Part shown: one piece after another, positions 1-6,874 of the stretch
Position numbering within the stretch: position 1 is the first letter of the stretch
Layout: every line of letters starts with the position of its first letter
Source of the DNA: GCA-2794515 sp033763335
GTDB lineage: Bacteria > Chloroflexota > Anaerolineae > Aggregatilineales > Phototrophicaceae
DNA: 16,903 nt
Reading direction: 5' to 3'
Assembly: GCA_033763335.1 (NCBI GenBank)
Contig: JANRKU010000079.1
Coordinates: 1 to 16,903 of the forward strand
Translations under genes and position numbers: made by a program
The notes under the pieces: model-generated
Told to the model about the DNA's origin: nothing
Databases searched by the model: none
The model's input: the letters and a program-made list of their open reading frames with translations, nothing else

Positions 1-837
1 GATTCGTTATTTGATAAAGTGAAAAGTGCTTATTTGTTGATATTAGACGATTTGGGCGCAGAAAATCCCAGCCAATGGGCGCAAGAGAAATTATTTCAAT
101 TGCTCAATCATCGCTATATCAATCGGATGCCCACCGTGATCACCACCAATGTCGAATTAGAACGGCTAGATGGGCGTATCCGTAGTCGTATGGTAGACCC
201 TGATTTGAGCAGTTTTCATAAATTGAATGTGCCAGATTATCGGCGGGCGATTGAAAATAAAAATCAGACCGCCATCCAAACCGATTTGAGCCGTTATAAG
301 CACATGCGCTTCGAGAATTTTTCGTTGCAAGGGGTCACACAAGATGAACTCACCACCTTGCAACACGCCGTTTATACGGCACAGCAATTTGCTCATACCC
401 CCAACGGATGGTTATATTTATCGGGTAAATTTGGCACAGGAAAAACCCATTTAGCTGTGGCGATTGCACATGCCTGTCGTGAAAACGGGATTGATGTCAC
501 CTTCATCACCACACCAGATTTATTAGATTATCTGCGAGAAACATTTCATCCAGCCTCACCTGTGCGCTTTGATGAACGGTTTCAGGAAGTAAAAAATGCC
601 CAAGTGCTGGTGCTAGATAGTTTTGATATGACCAATGCCTCTAGTTGGGCAAAAGAGAAAATTTTTCAGGTATTGGATTATCGCTATATTAGCCAATTGC
701 CCACCGTCCTCACCAGTGCGGTTGGGATTGCCCAACAAGAAGAACGGATTCGCACACGGTTGATGGATGACCGTATTTGTCGAATCGAAATTTTAGCAGG
801 TGAAGCGTATAGCACGCGCCGTCGTCGGATGAAATAA
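1..837 (+). CDS. Tandem DnaC/IstB-like AAA+ ATPase, 5'-truncated
   Basis: The reading frame is open to base 1, so the N-terminus lies outside the window and the true start cannot be seen. The protein carries two successive DnaC-type AAA+ modules. Module 1 enters at its Walker B (LILDDLGA, aspartates at bases 46-51) and has a sensor-1 TTN (Asn at 148-150) and an RIRSR arginine-finger segment. Module 2 is complete: Walker A GKFGTGKT (424-447), Walker B-like VLVLDSFD (607-627), TSA at the sensor-1 position (712-720), and RIRTR. The equivalent Walker B aspartates are 190 codons apart. DnaC-family proteins load the replicative helicase or assist IS21-type transposases. No helicase or transposase gene is visible, so the role here is inferred only as nucleic-acid-associated ATPase. 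Module 2 keeps its P-loop but has Ser for the catalytic acid and Ala for the sensor-1 Asn, so it may bind ATP without hydrolysing it. The stop overlaps the next start (TAATG). Confidence 0.85.
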   Translation, partial: DSLFDKVKSAYLLILDDLGAENPSQWAQEKLFQLLNHRYINRMPTVITTNVELERLDGRIRSRMVDPDLSSFHKLNVPDYRRAIENKNQTAIQTDLSRYKHMRFENFSLQGVTQDELTTLQHAVYTAQQFAHTPNGWLYLSGKFGTGKTHLAVAIAHACRENGIDVTFITTPDLLDYLRETFHPASPVRFDERFQEVKNAQVLVLDSFDMTNASSWAKEKIFQVLDYRYISQLPTVLTSAVGIAQQEERIRTRLMDDRICRIEILAGEAYSTRRRRMK

Positions 838-1694
838 TGATTATGATAGAGAACCCCATTCGCATTGTCCCCTATACACGTGGGTTTCGTTCCACGTTCA
901 ATGACATGATGTTTTTTAGCAGTCAAATGCACTTGCATTTAGACTGGTCGCATATTGATACATGGATTCATAGCGCCGATGCGTTGGTATGGGTCGCCGT
1001 CCAAAAAGACCGCATTATCGGCTTTTTGGGTGCATCGCGCCCCATTGGGGGGCAATCGTGGGTGCGTATGGCAGTATTCAAAGAAGAAAGCATGGTCATC
1101 CCCGCCCTTTTGTTATTATGGGAATCACTCAAATCGGCATTATTGGCATTGGGGACGAACAAGGTCTATTGGATGATTTTTGATAATTGGCTCAATGAAC
1201 CACTCGCCCAATTGGGATTTACCCAAACGGATGAGGTGATTACCTTCATTCGCTACAATTCCCCCATGCTCATCGCACCGAGTCGCTTTGAAATTCATGC
1301 CGCCAATATGAATGATGTAGACCGTTTATATGAGATAGACAAGCTCGCTTTTTCGCCCATGTGGCAAATGACCCTCGAAGATATGCGCCAAGCCCGCCGT
1401 ACTGCCGCCGTCTGTACAATGGCGTTGGATGGCGATGTGATAGTCGGTTTTCAACTCAGCACCTTGCATCATCGTAACGGGCATTTGGCACGTTTGGCAG
1501 TTTTGCCCAGTATGCAAGGTAAAGGGGTTGGGAGTGCATTGGTGAATGACCTTGTACGCTATTTCAACCGCCGTCACATGGATTATGTCAGTGTGAACAC
1601 CCAATTGAGCAACCCTGCTTCGCAAAATTTATATAGCAAATTGGGATTTATCCGCAATGGCTATGATATGCCTGTATGGGGAATAAAAATCTAA
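837..1694 (+). CDS. GNAT acetyltransferase with two GNAT-like domains
   Basis: A 285-residue protein. The C-terminal half (about residues 138-285) is a clear GNAT domain: a strand ending in VGFQLS, then LARLAVLPSMQGKGVGSALV, whose QGKGVG (residues 227-232) is the acetyl-CoA pyrophosphate-binding loop, and a terminal NPASQNLYSKLGF segment typical of motif B. The N-terminal half (about 1-130) resembles a second, degenerate GNAT fold (VQKDRIIGFLGAS, then NEPLAQLGF) without a clean Q/RxxGxG loop. Tandem GNAT proteins are known, usually with one active half; the substrate cannot be read from sequence. It likely transfers an acetyl group to a small-molecule or protein amine in the cytoplasm. The start at 837 overlaps the upstream stop by one base. 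A second in-frame ATG at 843 is equally possible. Coupling to the AAA+ gene suggests one transcript. Confidence 0.85.
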   Translation: MIMIENPIRIVPYTRGFRSTFNDMMFFSSQMHLHLDWSHIDTWIHSADALVWVAVQKDRIIGFLGASRPIGGQSWVRMAVFKEESMVIPALLLLWESLKSALLALGTNKVYWMIFDNWLNEPLAQLGFTQTDEVITFIRYNSPMLIAPSRFEIHAANMNDVDRLYEIDKLAFSPMWQMTLEDMRQARRTAAVCTMALDGDVIVGFQLSTLHHRNGHLARLAVLPSMQGKGVGSALVNDLVRYFNRRHMDYVSVNTQLSNPASQNLYSKLGFIRNGYDMPVWGIKI

Positions 1695-1756
1695 ACGCAA
1701 AATTCGCATAAACGGCATTACACTATTGATAAAAAATAAGAAAGTGGCATTACCTT

Positions 1757-2737
1757 ATGACTGTCCTTTATCACGAAACCGATGGCGATGAACGCCTCAT
1801 CCATAGCAAAACAATCACCATCATGGGCTATGATATGGTGGGGCAATATTTATGTCGTTATTTGCGCCAGCACCCCGTCCGTTTATTGGTCACAGGGTCA
1901 TCAGCAGACCAAACGGCGGCAAGTGCCGATGGCTTGCAAACACAACCGCCTGCCGTTGCAGTTCAACAAGCCGATATTTTATTTTTATCGGTGCCAGATG
2001 AAGAATTGAGCGACATCTATATGACCCAAGTGGCGCGTGGGTTGCGAAAAGGTCAAATGCTCATTTTTAAGAGTGCCTATGCCATCGCCTTTGGGTTTAT
2101 TGAGCCACCACCATTTATTGATGTGGGATTGCTCTCGCCGCGTTCCCTAGCACCGCTTACTCAGGGTGCGCCAGCATCAGCCATACGCTGTTTTGTGGGA
2201 ATTGGACAAGATGCCTCACGGAGTGCATGGGAGCAATTACTCGGATTTGCCAAAGCGGTAGGCATGTTGCGCGATGGTGCGCTGGAGGTGAGTTTTGAGC
2301 AAGAAGCAGAGATGAATTTATTCGTTGAGCAAGCCATCATCCCTGCCTTTCATCGGGTTATCATGACCGCTACCGAGTTATTTATCCGTCAAGGCTACCC
2401 CATTGAAGGATTTTTGACAGATTTATATCTCTCTGGTAAATTCACAGGCTATATGGCACAAGCAACACAAACAGGATTGTTAGGGTCATTGTCTACGCAA
2501 CAAAAAACATCCCAATATGGCATATTCACACGGCGAGAACGCTTTAGCGAAATAAAATTAGAGCGTCTATTAGAGTCTATTTTGACTGATATTCGGAATG
2601 GTAATTTTGCCAAAGAGTGGGCAAAAGAATATGCAGAAGGACACCCACGCCTAGAAAAATTACAACGGCATCAAGAGTCACTTGATTTATGGGATTTGGA
2701 ACAGCAAACAATTGATTTATTCTCAGATAATCAGTAA
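1757..2737 (+). CDS. Divergent ketol-acid reductoisomerase-like protein, probable pseudoenzyme
   Basis: A 326-residue protein, close to the usual class I KARI (IlvC) length of about 330-340, and it aligns end to end by eye. Shared landmarks are an N-terminal Rossmann strand, VPDE (79-82), IEPP, GQDASR, the FEQE...NLFVEQ helix, QYGIFTR, and an FAKEW segment near the C-terminus. KARI makes branched-chain amino acid precursors using NADPH and two Mg2+ ions. Here the residues that do this are mostly changed. The dinucleotide loop is GYDMVG (24-29), not GxGxxG. The catalytic His is Ser106 and the active-site Lys is Arg129. Among the metal ligands, Asp is Asn187, one Glu is Asp222 and another is Ser226; Glu183 and Glu191 remain. 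It is therefore unlikely to be a working IlvC. Whether it binds a nucleotide or a ketoacid is unknown. The HEAT-repeat gene starts 12 bases after its stop, so the two are probably co-translated. No ilv gene is nearby. Confidence 0.78.
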   Translation: MTVLYHETDGDERLIHSKTITIMGYDMVGQYLCRYLRQHPVRLLVTGSSADQTAASADGLQTQPPAVAVQQADILFLSVPDEELSDIYMTQVARGLRKGQMLIFKSAYAIAFGFIEPPPFIDVGLLSPRSLAPLTQGAPASAIRCFVGIGQDASRSAWEQLLGFAKAVGMLRDGALEVSFEQEAEMNLFVEQAIIPAFHRVIMTATELFIRQGYPIEGFLTDLYLSGKFTGYMAQATQTGLLGSLSTQQKTSQYGIFTRRERFSEIKLERLLESILTDIRNGNFAKEWAKEYAEGHPRLEKLQRHQESLDLWDLEQQTIDLFSDNQ

Positions 2738-2749
2738 GGAAATTATCTT

Positions 2750-3601
2750 ATGACCACCTCAACACAACATATTCAAGAGTTACTGTCAAAAATGAATGAT
2801 TCTAATCCCGATGCCCAACAAGCGGCGGCGGTAGAACTCATCGAAATTGGGACAGATGCTGTTCCAGACCTCATCCAAGCCCTTGCCCATCCTAATGCAC
2901 ATACCCGTTATTTAACCGCGTGGATTTTGGGTGAAATTGGCGATGACCGTGCAGTAGACCCCCTCATCCAAGCCTTACATGATGATGATGAGCATGTGGG
3001 CGAATGGGCGGCGAAAGCATTGGGTGAATTGGGCGATAATCGTGCCATTCCCGCCCTCATCAAAGCACTCACAAATACCAATATCAATGTTCGCAGAAAT
3101 GCCGCCGCCGCATTGGGCTGGATTGGGGATAATAGTGCCGTAAATGCGCTCCTGACTGCCTTAAATGACCCAGACCCAACTGTATGTGGCAATATCGCCG
3201 CCGCATTGGGCAATATCGGTGATAAATCTGCCACAAATGCCCTGCTCCCCCTGCTCAATCACCCCGATGAATGGGTACGGATTCGTACCGCAAAAGCATT
3301 AGGGCAAATTGGCGCACTCGAAGCCACCAGCGCCCTCATCACTACACTTGGTGATACGCGGGAATGGGTGCGCTATAACGTGGTAGGGGCATTATCCCAA
3401 ATCCGTGATGGGAGCGCCTTCATCCCGCTACTCGAAAAATTGCAAGATGAAAGCGCCAATGTACGGCGAGGCGCGGTGGAAGCATTGGGCAAATGGGGCG
3501 ACCCGCGTGCCATATCACCCCTAAAATTGGTGCTATCTGGCGATAATGACGCTGTGGTAAGAAATGTCGCCCATATCGCCTTACAAGAATTAGGCGTGTA
3601 A
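2750..3601 (+). CDS. HEAT-repeat (PBS lyase HEAT-like) protein
   Basis: A 283-residue protein built almost wholly of nine tandem helical repeats of exactly 31 residues (10-40, 41-71, 72-102, 103-133, 134-164, 165-195, 196-226, 227-257, and a shortened 258-283). The unit reads roughly LIxALxDPDxxVRxxAAxALGxIGDxxAxxA, the signature of bacterial PBS-lyase HEAT-like repeats. There is no signal peptide, membrane segment or catalytic motif. Such proteins are solenoid scaffolds, and some members act as phycobilin lyases, but no phycobiliprotein gene is present and that role is not proposed. The start at 2750 is supported by AAGGA (2736-2740), which overlaps the stop of the KARI-like gene. The tight spacing suggests it binds or works with that protein (inference). 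Its 3' end overlaps the convergent TPR gene by 12 bases. Confidence 0.93.
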   Translation: MTTSTQHIQELLSKMNDSNPDAQQAAAVELIEIGTDAVPDLIQALAHPNAHTRYLTAWILGEIGDDRAVDPLIQALHDDDEHVGEWAAKALGELGDNRAIPALIKALTNTNINVRRNAAAALGWIGDNSAVNALLTALNDPDPTVCGNIAAALGNIGDKSATNALLPLLNHPDEWVRIRTAKALGQIGALEATSALITTLGDTREWVRYNVVGALSQIRDGSAFIPLLEKLQDESANVRRGAVEALGKWGDPRAISPLKLVLSGDNDAVVRNVAHIALQELGV

Positions 3602-4567
3602 ACTCAGCATCATTTTTTCTGCCTGTTCGGTCATCGCATCTGACCAGAAAAATTCTTTGCTAAGGCGTTCCACATCCACCAATAAAGGCGCATTGGTCTG
3701 TAATGTATGCCATTGTGCCTGTGCTTGTTCTATATCACCACAAACAAATAAGGTGACAGCATAACCCGCTTGTGCCACTAGGCTAAAATCATACCCACTG
3801 GTGGTTGGGGTAAATTCTGTATCACCAGCCAATGATAACGCCTTTTCATAATCGGCACGCGCAGACACATAATCGTTGAGCAAAAAGTTCAATTCGGCGC
3901 GGTCAACATATAAAATCATCGAATCGGGATATTTTTCTGCGAGTGTGGCATAAATGGCTCTGGCTTCATCCCCACGCCCCAAATGGATGAGGGCTAAGGC
4001 TTTGGCGGCATTCACAGAAATAACCACATTTTCCAGTTCAACATTGCGCTCTGGTGTCGCTTCGAGCAGATACGCCCCATATTTTGCATTGGTGGCAAGT
4101 TGTTTTTCCAATTCATCAATGGCAATTTGGGCTTTTTCTAATGCCTTTTCATACTCTTTTTTGAAGATATAGGCATAGGCGATTCCCAATTGGGTTTGTG
4201 GCTGACGGGGGTCTGCTTTGAGTGCGAGTTGATAATCGGCTAGGGCATCATCATAGCGCCCCAAAAACATCAAGAAATAGGCACGCGCCCCATACATTGC
4301 ACCGCTCATACGCCCACCACGCGCCACCGCTTGGTCATAATCGGCAAGCGTGGCAGTATAATCGCCTTTGCGTTTATAGGCGCTCGCCCGATGGTATAAA
4401 GCGATAGCATCTTGCGGGTAATATTTAATCACCCGCGAAAAAACAGCGATGGCATCATCTATCTGACCATCGTTCAAATAGGTGAGCGCCTGATTATGCC
4501 AGCGCACCCGCGTAAAAAAATAACCCAAAATCGCCACCATCACAGCAAATACAACGACTAACACCAT
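3590..4567 (-). CDS. Membrane-anchored TPR protein, paralogue 1
   Basis: A 325-residue protein. An N-terminal hydrophobic segment (about residues 1-18) is followed by RVRW, so it is probably anchored in the membrane with the TPR region cytoplasmic, or anchored by an uncleaved signal; the orientation is not certain. TPR-like units follow, for example ALTYLNDGQIDDAIAVFSRV, ALYHRASAYKRKGDYTATLA and AMYGARAYFLMFLGRYDDAL. The C-terminal block GDIEQAQAQW..LQ..APLL...ER..KEFFWSDAM is shared with the two paralogues upstream on this strand and is not a plain TPR. TPR proteins are protein-protein scaffolds; no partner is identifiable. A GGAG sequence lies 10 bases before the ATG. It is the last gene of a three-gene set, 24 bases after its neighbour, and its stop lies inside the convergent HEAT gene. 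It is the most diverged of the three at the 3' end. Confidence 0.9.
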   Translation of the reverse strand: MVLVVVFAVMVAILGYFFTRVRWHNQALTYLNDGQIDDAIAVFSRVIKYYPQDAIALYHRASAYKRKGDYTATLADYDQAVARGGRMSGAMYGARAYFLMFLGRYDDALADYQLALKADPRQPQTQLGIAYAYIFKKEYEKALEKAQIAIDELEKQLATNAKYGAYLLEATPERNVELENVVISVNAAKALALIHLGRGDEARAIYATLAEKYPDSMILYVDRAELNFLLNDYVSARADYEKALSLAGDTEFTPTTSGYDFSLVAQAGYAVTLFVCGDIEQAQAQWHTLQTNAPLLVDVERLSKEFFWSDAMTEQAEKMMLSLHA

Positions 4568-4591
4568 AATTCAATCACTCCATGATTTTAT

Positions 4592-5572
4592 CTACATAAA
4601 AGAGGCTTCGAGTTCTTTGGCTTTTGCCGTCATCGCCTCTGACCAGAAAAATTCTTTGCCTACCCGTTCTGCCGATGTGAGCAAGGGTGCTTTGGTTTGC
4701 AAGTCTCGCCATTGTGCCTGTGCCTGTTCAATATCGCCAGTGACAAACAAGGTAACGGCATAACCAGCTTGTGCATAAAATACCGATGGATAGCCATGAA
4801 CACTGATGGGTTGCTGTGGCAATTTATCGGTATTCATCAAGACTCTTTCAAAATAGGCTAAGGCGGTTGCGTAATCTCCAATAAAAAATTCCAACTCTGC
4901 GCCATCTGAATAGATGAAGGCAATATTGGTCGGATATTTTGTCTGGAGCATGTGTAATACCTCTCGTGCCTCGTCCACACGCCCTAAATGAGCCAACGCA
5001 CGGGCTTTAGCTATCCAAACCGCCTGATAAATAACCTCAAATTGTGCAAGTGCCTCTGGTGAACGATTCGAGATATATGCCCCATATTTTTGGCGTTTAT
5101 CTGCCAGCACTTGCCATTGATTGAGCATCGCGTCACTTGAATTGATAACTTGTTCATACTCTTTGCTATGCAAATGAACATAAATCAATCCAACATGGGC
5201 TTGGGGCAAATCTGGATTTGATAGAAGTGCCAATTCATAGTCGTTGCGTGCATCCGCAAAACGCTCCCAATAAAGAAATAGGTATGCCCGATTCAAATAT
5301 AAGAGACCATTTTTCCGTCCGCCCATCTCAATGGAGCGCGTGTAATCGGCAAGGGCAGATGATAAATCCCCTTTATAGCGATAGGCTGTCCCACGACTTT
5401 GCAAGGATAATGTATCGAGGGGATAATAGCGCCGAATACGGGTAAAAATGACGATAGCTTCATCGAATTGACCTTTCGCCAAAAAATCTGCCCCTTGAAA
5501 ATGCCACCGTACCCGCACATAAAGATATGCCAACACAATGATAATCAATGGCAACAACACGCTTAACAACAT
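4592..5572 (-). CDS. Membrane-anchored TPR protein, paralogue 2
   Basis: The frame could extend to 5710, but the ATG at 5570-5572 is preferred. It follows a strong AGAGGTG ribosome-binding site with 6-base spacing, gives 326 residues (near the 325 and 337 of its paralogues), begins with the same kind of hydrophobic anchor (MLLSVLLPLIIIVLAYLYVRVRW), and avoids about 120 bases of overlap with the upstream gene. TPR-like units run through the body (GQFDEAIVIFTRIRRYYP, GDLSSALADYTRSIE, ERFADARNDYELAL, GDYATALAYFERVL). The C-terminal block GDIEQAQAQWRDLQTKAPLL...ERVGKEFFWSEAMTAKAKELE is nearly identical to paralogue 3, even in DNA, while the rest of the protein is well diverged. The specific function is not recognised; a scaffold at the membrane is inferred. 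Confidence 0.88.
   Translation of the reverse strand: MLLSVLLPLIIIVLAYLYVRVRWHFQGADFLAKGQFDEAIVIFTRIRRYYPLDTLSLQSRGTAYRYKGDLSSALADYTRSIEMGGRKNGLLYLNRAYLFLYWERFADARNDYELALLSNPDLPQAHVGLIYVHLHSKEYEQVINSSDAMLNQWQVLADKRQKYGAYISNRSPEALAQFEVIYQAVWIAKARALAHLGRVDEAREVLHMLQTKYPTNIAFIYSDGAELEFFIGDYATALAYFERVLMNTDKLPQQPISVHGYPSVFYAQAGYAVTLFVTGDIEQAQAQWRDLQTKAPLLTSAERVGKEFFWSEAMTAKAKELEASFM
4602..4762 (-). repeat. Near-identical 3' segment of TPR paralogue 2 (repeat A)
   Basis: This 161-base stretch matches 5600-5760 without gaps. Counting by eye gives about 15 mismatches, or 91% identity. It encodes the C-terminal block of TPR paralogue 2. The remainder of the two genes is far less similar. Confidence 0.85.
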
Positions 5573-5578
5573 ACTATG

Positions 5579-5585
5579 CACCTCT
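5579..5585 (-). promoter_or_regulatory. Ribosome-binding site fixing the start of TPR paralogue 2
   Basis: AGAGGTG on the minus strand, 6 bases before the ATG at 5570-5572 and just after the stop of paralogue 3. It decides against the longer frame starting at 5710. Confidence 0.75.
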
Positions 5586-5586
5586 T

Positions 5587-6600
5587 TTACATATTGAGTG
5601 AGACTTCGAGTTCTTTGGCTTTTGCCGTCATCGCCTCTGTCCAGAAAAATTCTTTGCCCACCCGTTCTGCCGATGTGAGCAAGGGGGCTTTGGCTTGTAA
5701 TTCTCGCCATTGTGCCTGTGCTTGCTCAATTTCGCCACAGGCAAATAAGGTGACGGCATACTCAGCCAGCACAATATGATGAAATTTATACCCACTGATT
5801 GTGGTATATAAGCCTTTGAGGTTGTCATCATTGAATATTGGACTCGCTTTTTGATAGTCGCTTAAAGCAGATAAATAATCACCCAAAACAAACATTAATT
5901 CGGCACGAGCAAAATAAAAGGGCGCAAAATCAGAAAACTTTTCTGATAATGGAATAAACACTTCTTTGGCATCATCAACTTGCCCTAAATAAGCAAAGGC
6001 ACGTGCTTTGAAGGAATTAATAAACAGATATATGGTCTTTAACCTCAAATCTGACTTGGCATTGCTTGTGATTAAATACGCGCCGTGACTTTCTATTTGT
6101 GATAACTCATGCTCTAAAATGGGGAGGATTTGTTGGGTTTCCTTCAGTGTTGAAATGTAGTCTTTCTGATAAAAATATGAAGCAACTATCCCCCAATATG
6201 AAAGATAAATGGGCATATTATGCTTAGATTGCATTTCATAAGCAGTTTGGTAATCATTACGCGCCTCTGTATAACGTCCCAAATGGAGGTTAAGATACCC
6301 ACGAAGACCATATGTTGCTGTATTAAAAAATTTACCGCCTTTCCCCGACAAAATCATTTTGTCATATTTAATCAATGCACTCTGATAATCTTCTCTATGG
6401 TTATCAATAGTTGTTTGGTTCAGGAGAATTAATGGATTTCTCTTATAGTATTTGAGCATCCATGAAAAAAGAGCATCTGCCCTATCTAATTTCCCTGCTT
6501 GAATGAGTTTTCCGCCACGTCTTGAAAGCACAACTGCAAAAATCCAGCGCACAACAAAAACGAATAAAACCAGCCAGATGCCAATTTGTATAATATTCAT
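5587..6600 (-). CDS. Membrane-anchored TPR protein, paralogue 3
   Basis: A 337-residue protein from the ATG at 6598-6600. An ATG five codons upstream (6613-6615) is in frame, but AGGGAG (6607-6612) sits 6 bases before the chosen ATG and would be coding in the longer version. The N-terminus is a hydrophobic anchor (about residues 3-26) ending in RRGGK. Weak TPR-like units follow (GKLDRADALFSWMLKYY, GRYTEARNDYQTAYE, GDYLSALSDYQKAS), then the shared C-terminal block GEIEQAQAQWRELQ..APLLTSAERVGKEFFWTEAM. The body diverges most from paralogue 1. It is the first gene of the three-gene array on the minus strand. Immediately upstream lies a leftover copy of the mfd 3' end, which suggests it was once translated directly after mfd. 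No obvious promoter of its own is visible. Confidence 0.88.
   Translation of the reverse strand: MNIIQIGIWLVLFVFVVRWIFAVVLSRRGGKLIQAGKLDRADALFSWMLKYYKRNPLILLNQTTIDNHREDYQSALIKYDKMILSGKGGKFFNTATYGLRGYLNLHLGRYTEARNDYQTAYEMQSKHNMPIYLSYWGIVASYFYQKDYISTLKETQQILPILEHELSQIESHGAYLITSNAKSDLRLKTIYLFINSFKARAFAYLGQVDDAKEVFIPLSEKFSDFAPFYFARAELMFVLGDYLSALSDYQKASPIFNDDNLKGLYTTISGYKFHHIVLAEYAVTLFACGEIEQAQAQWRELQAKAPLLTSAERVGKEFFWTEAMTAKAKELEVSLNM
5600..5760 (-). repeat. Near-identical 3' segment of TPR paralogue 3 (repeat B)
   Basis: This is the partner of the segment at 4602-4762, in the same orientation and of the same length, encoding the C-terminal block of TPR paralogue 3. The corresponding part of paralogue 1 (about 3600-3760) is recognisably related but clearly more diverged. 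Confidence 0.85.
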
Positions 6601-6606
6601 CACATG

Positions 6607-6612
6607 CTCCCT
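6607..6612 (-). promoter_or_regulatory. Ribosome-binding site fixing the start of TPR paralogue 3
   Basis: AGGGAG on the minus strand, 6 bases before the ATG at 6598-6600. It overlaps the stop codon of the mfd-tail copy, an arrangement typical of translationally coupled genes. Confidence 0.65.
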
Positions 6613-6728
6613 CATATCCCAACTCCCCGCCCACTATCAGCAAGGCGCGTCAATAAATCACGCAATTCATCGCGCCATGTCTCCTGATTATCCCGCATGG
6701 GCATCATGACCGCCACCCGCGAAACAGT
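6612..6728 (-). pseudogene. Duplicated 3' fragment of mfd (last 38 codons plus stop)
   Basis: On the minus strand this stretch encodes TVSRVAVMMPMRDNQE followed by TWRDELRDLLTRLADSGRGVGI and a TGA stop. That is 35 of 38 residues identical to the last 38 residues of the Mfd encoded from 7457. By hand count 102 of 117 bases match (about 87%). The similarity stops abruptly at about 6729. The copy has no start and is only a tail. The stop sits 11 bases before TPR paralogue 3, so this copy looks like the original 3' end of mfd, separated from its gene when the DinB segment (about 6730-7456) entered. Confidence 0.88.
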
Positions 6729-6805
6729 CAATAAAACACAGCCATCACCCTGCATTGTACACCAAATGGCTACGCCAATAGAGCCGTGTCTTGCGGTCGA
6801 AGGTG

Positions 6806-6834
6806 TTGCAAAATATCCTACACGTTGTTATATT
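6806..6834 (+). promoter_or_regulatory. Predicted promoter of the DinB-like gene
   Basis: TTGCAA (6806-6811) and TATATT (6829-6834) are separated by 17 bases, a good fit to a housekeeping sigma-70 promoter. Transcription would begin near 6841, about 34 bases before the chosen ATG. Confidence 0.55.
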
Positions 6835-6861
6835 TATCAATAGAGATTTATTTAGTTTAAA

Positions 6862-6866
6862 AAGGA
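6862..6866 (+). promoter_or_regulatory. Ribosome-binding site of the DinB-like gene
   Basis: AAGGA, 8 bases before the ATG at 6875. It supports this start over the upstream in-frame ATG at 6791, which would place the predicted promoter inside the gene. Confidence 0.65.
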
Positions 6867-6874
6867 CGCTCACT

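Noticed and set aside
1..837. AAA+ gene as an IS21 IstB transposition helper
   Set aside because: There is no IstA transposase, terminal inverted repeat or target duplication in view, and IstB has one AAA+ module, not two.
2908..3258. Minus-strand open frame of 116 codons inside the HEAT gene
   Set aside because: Its regular pattern mirrors the 93-base repeat period of the HEAT gene; it is a shadow of the repeats, not a separate gene.
2750..3601. HEAT protein as a phycobilin lyase
   Set aside because: The repeat type takes its name from such lyases, but it is widespread in scaffold proteins and there are no phycobiliprotein genes in the window.
2750..3601. 93-base periodicity as a CRISPR-like or tandem DNA repeat array
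   Set aside because: The period is the 31-residue HEAT unit; the copies differ in DNA and are in one open frame.
5573..5710. Longer start for TPR paralogue 2
   Set aside because: The extension is the other frame of the conserved 3' end of paralogue 3; the internal ATG has a strong ribosome-binding site and a hydrophobic anchor like its paralogues.
6791..6874. Longer start for the DinB-like gene
   Set aside because: It would run through the predicted promoter, and AAGGA precedes the ATG at 6875.
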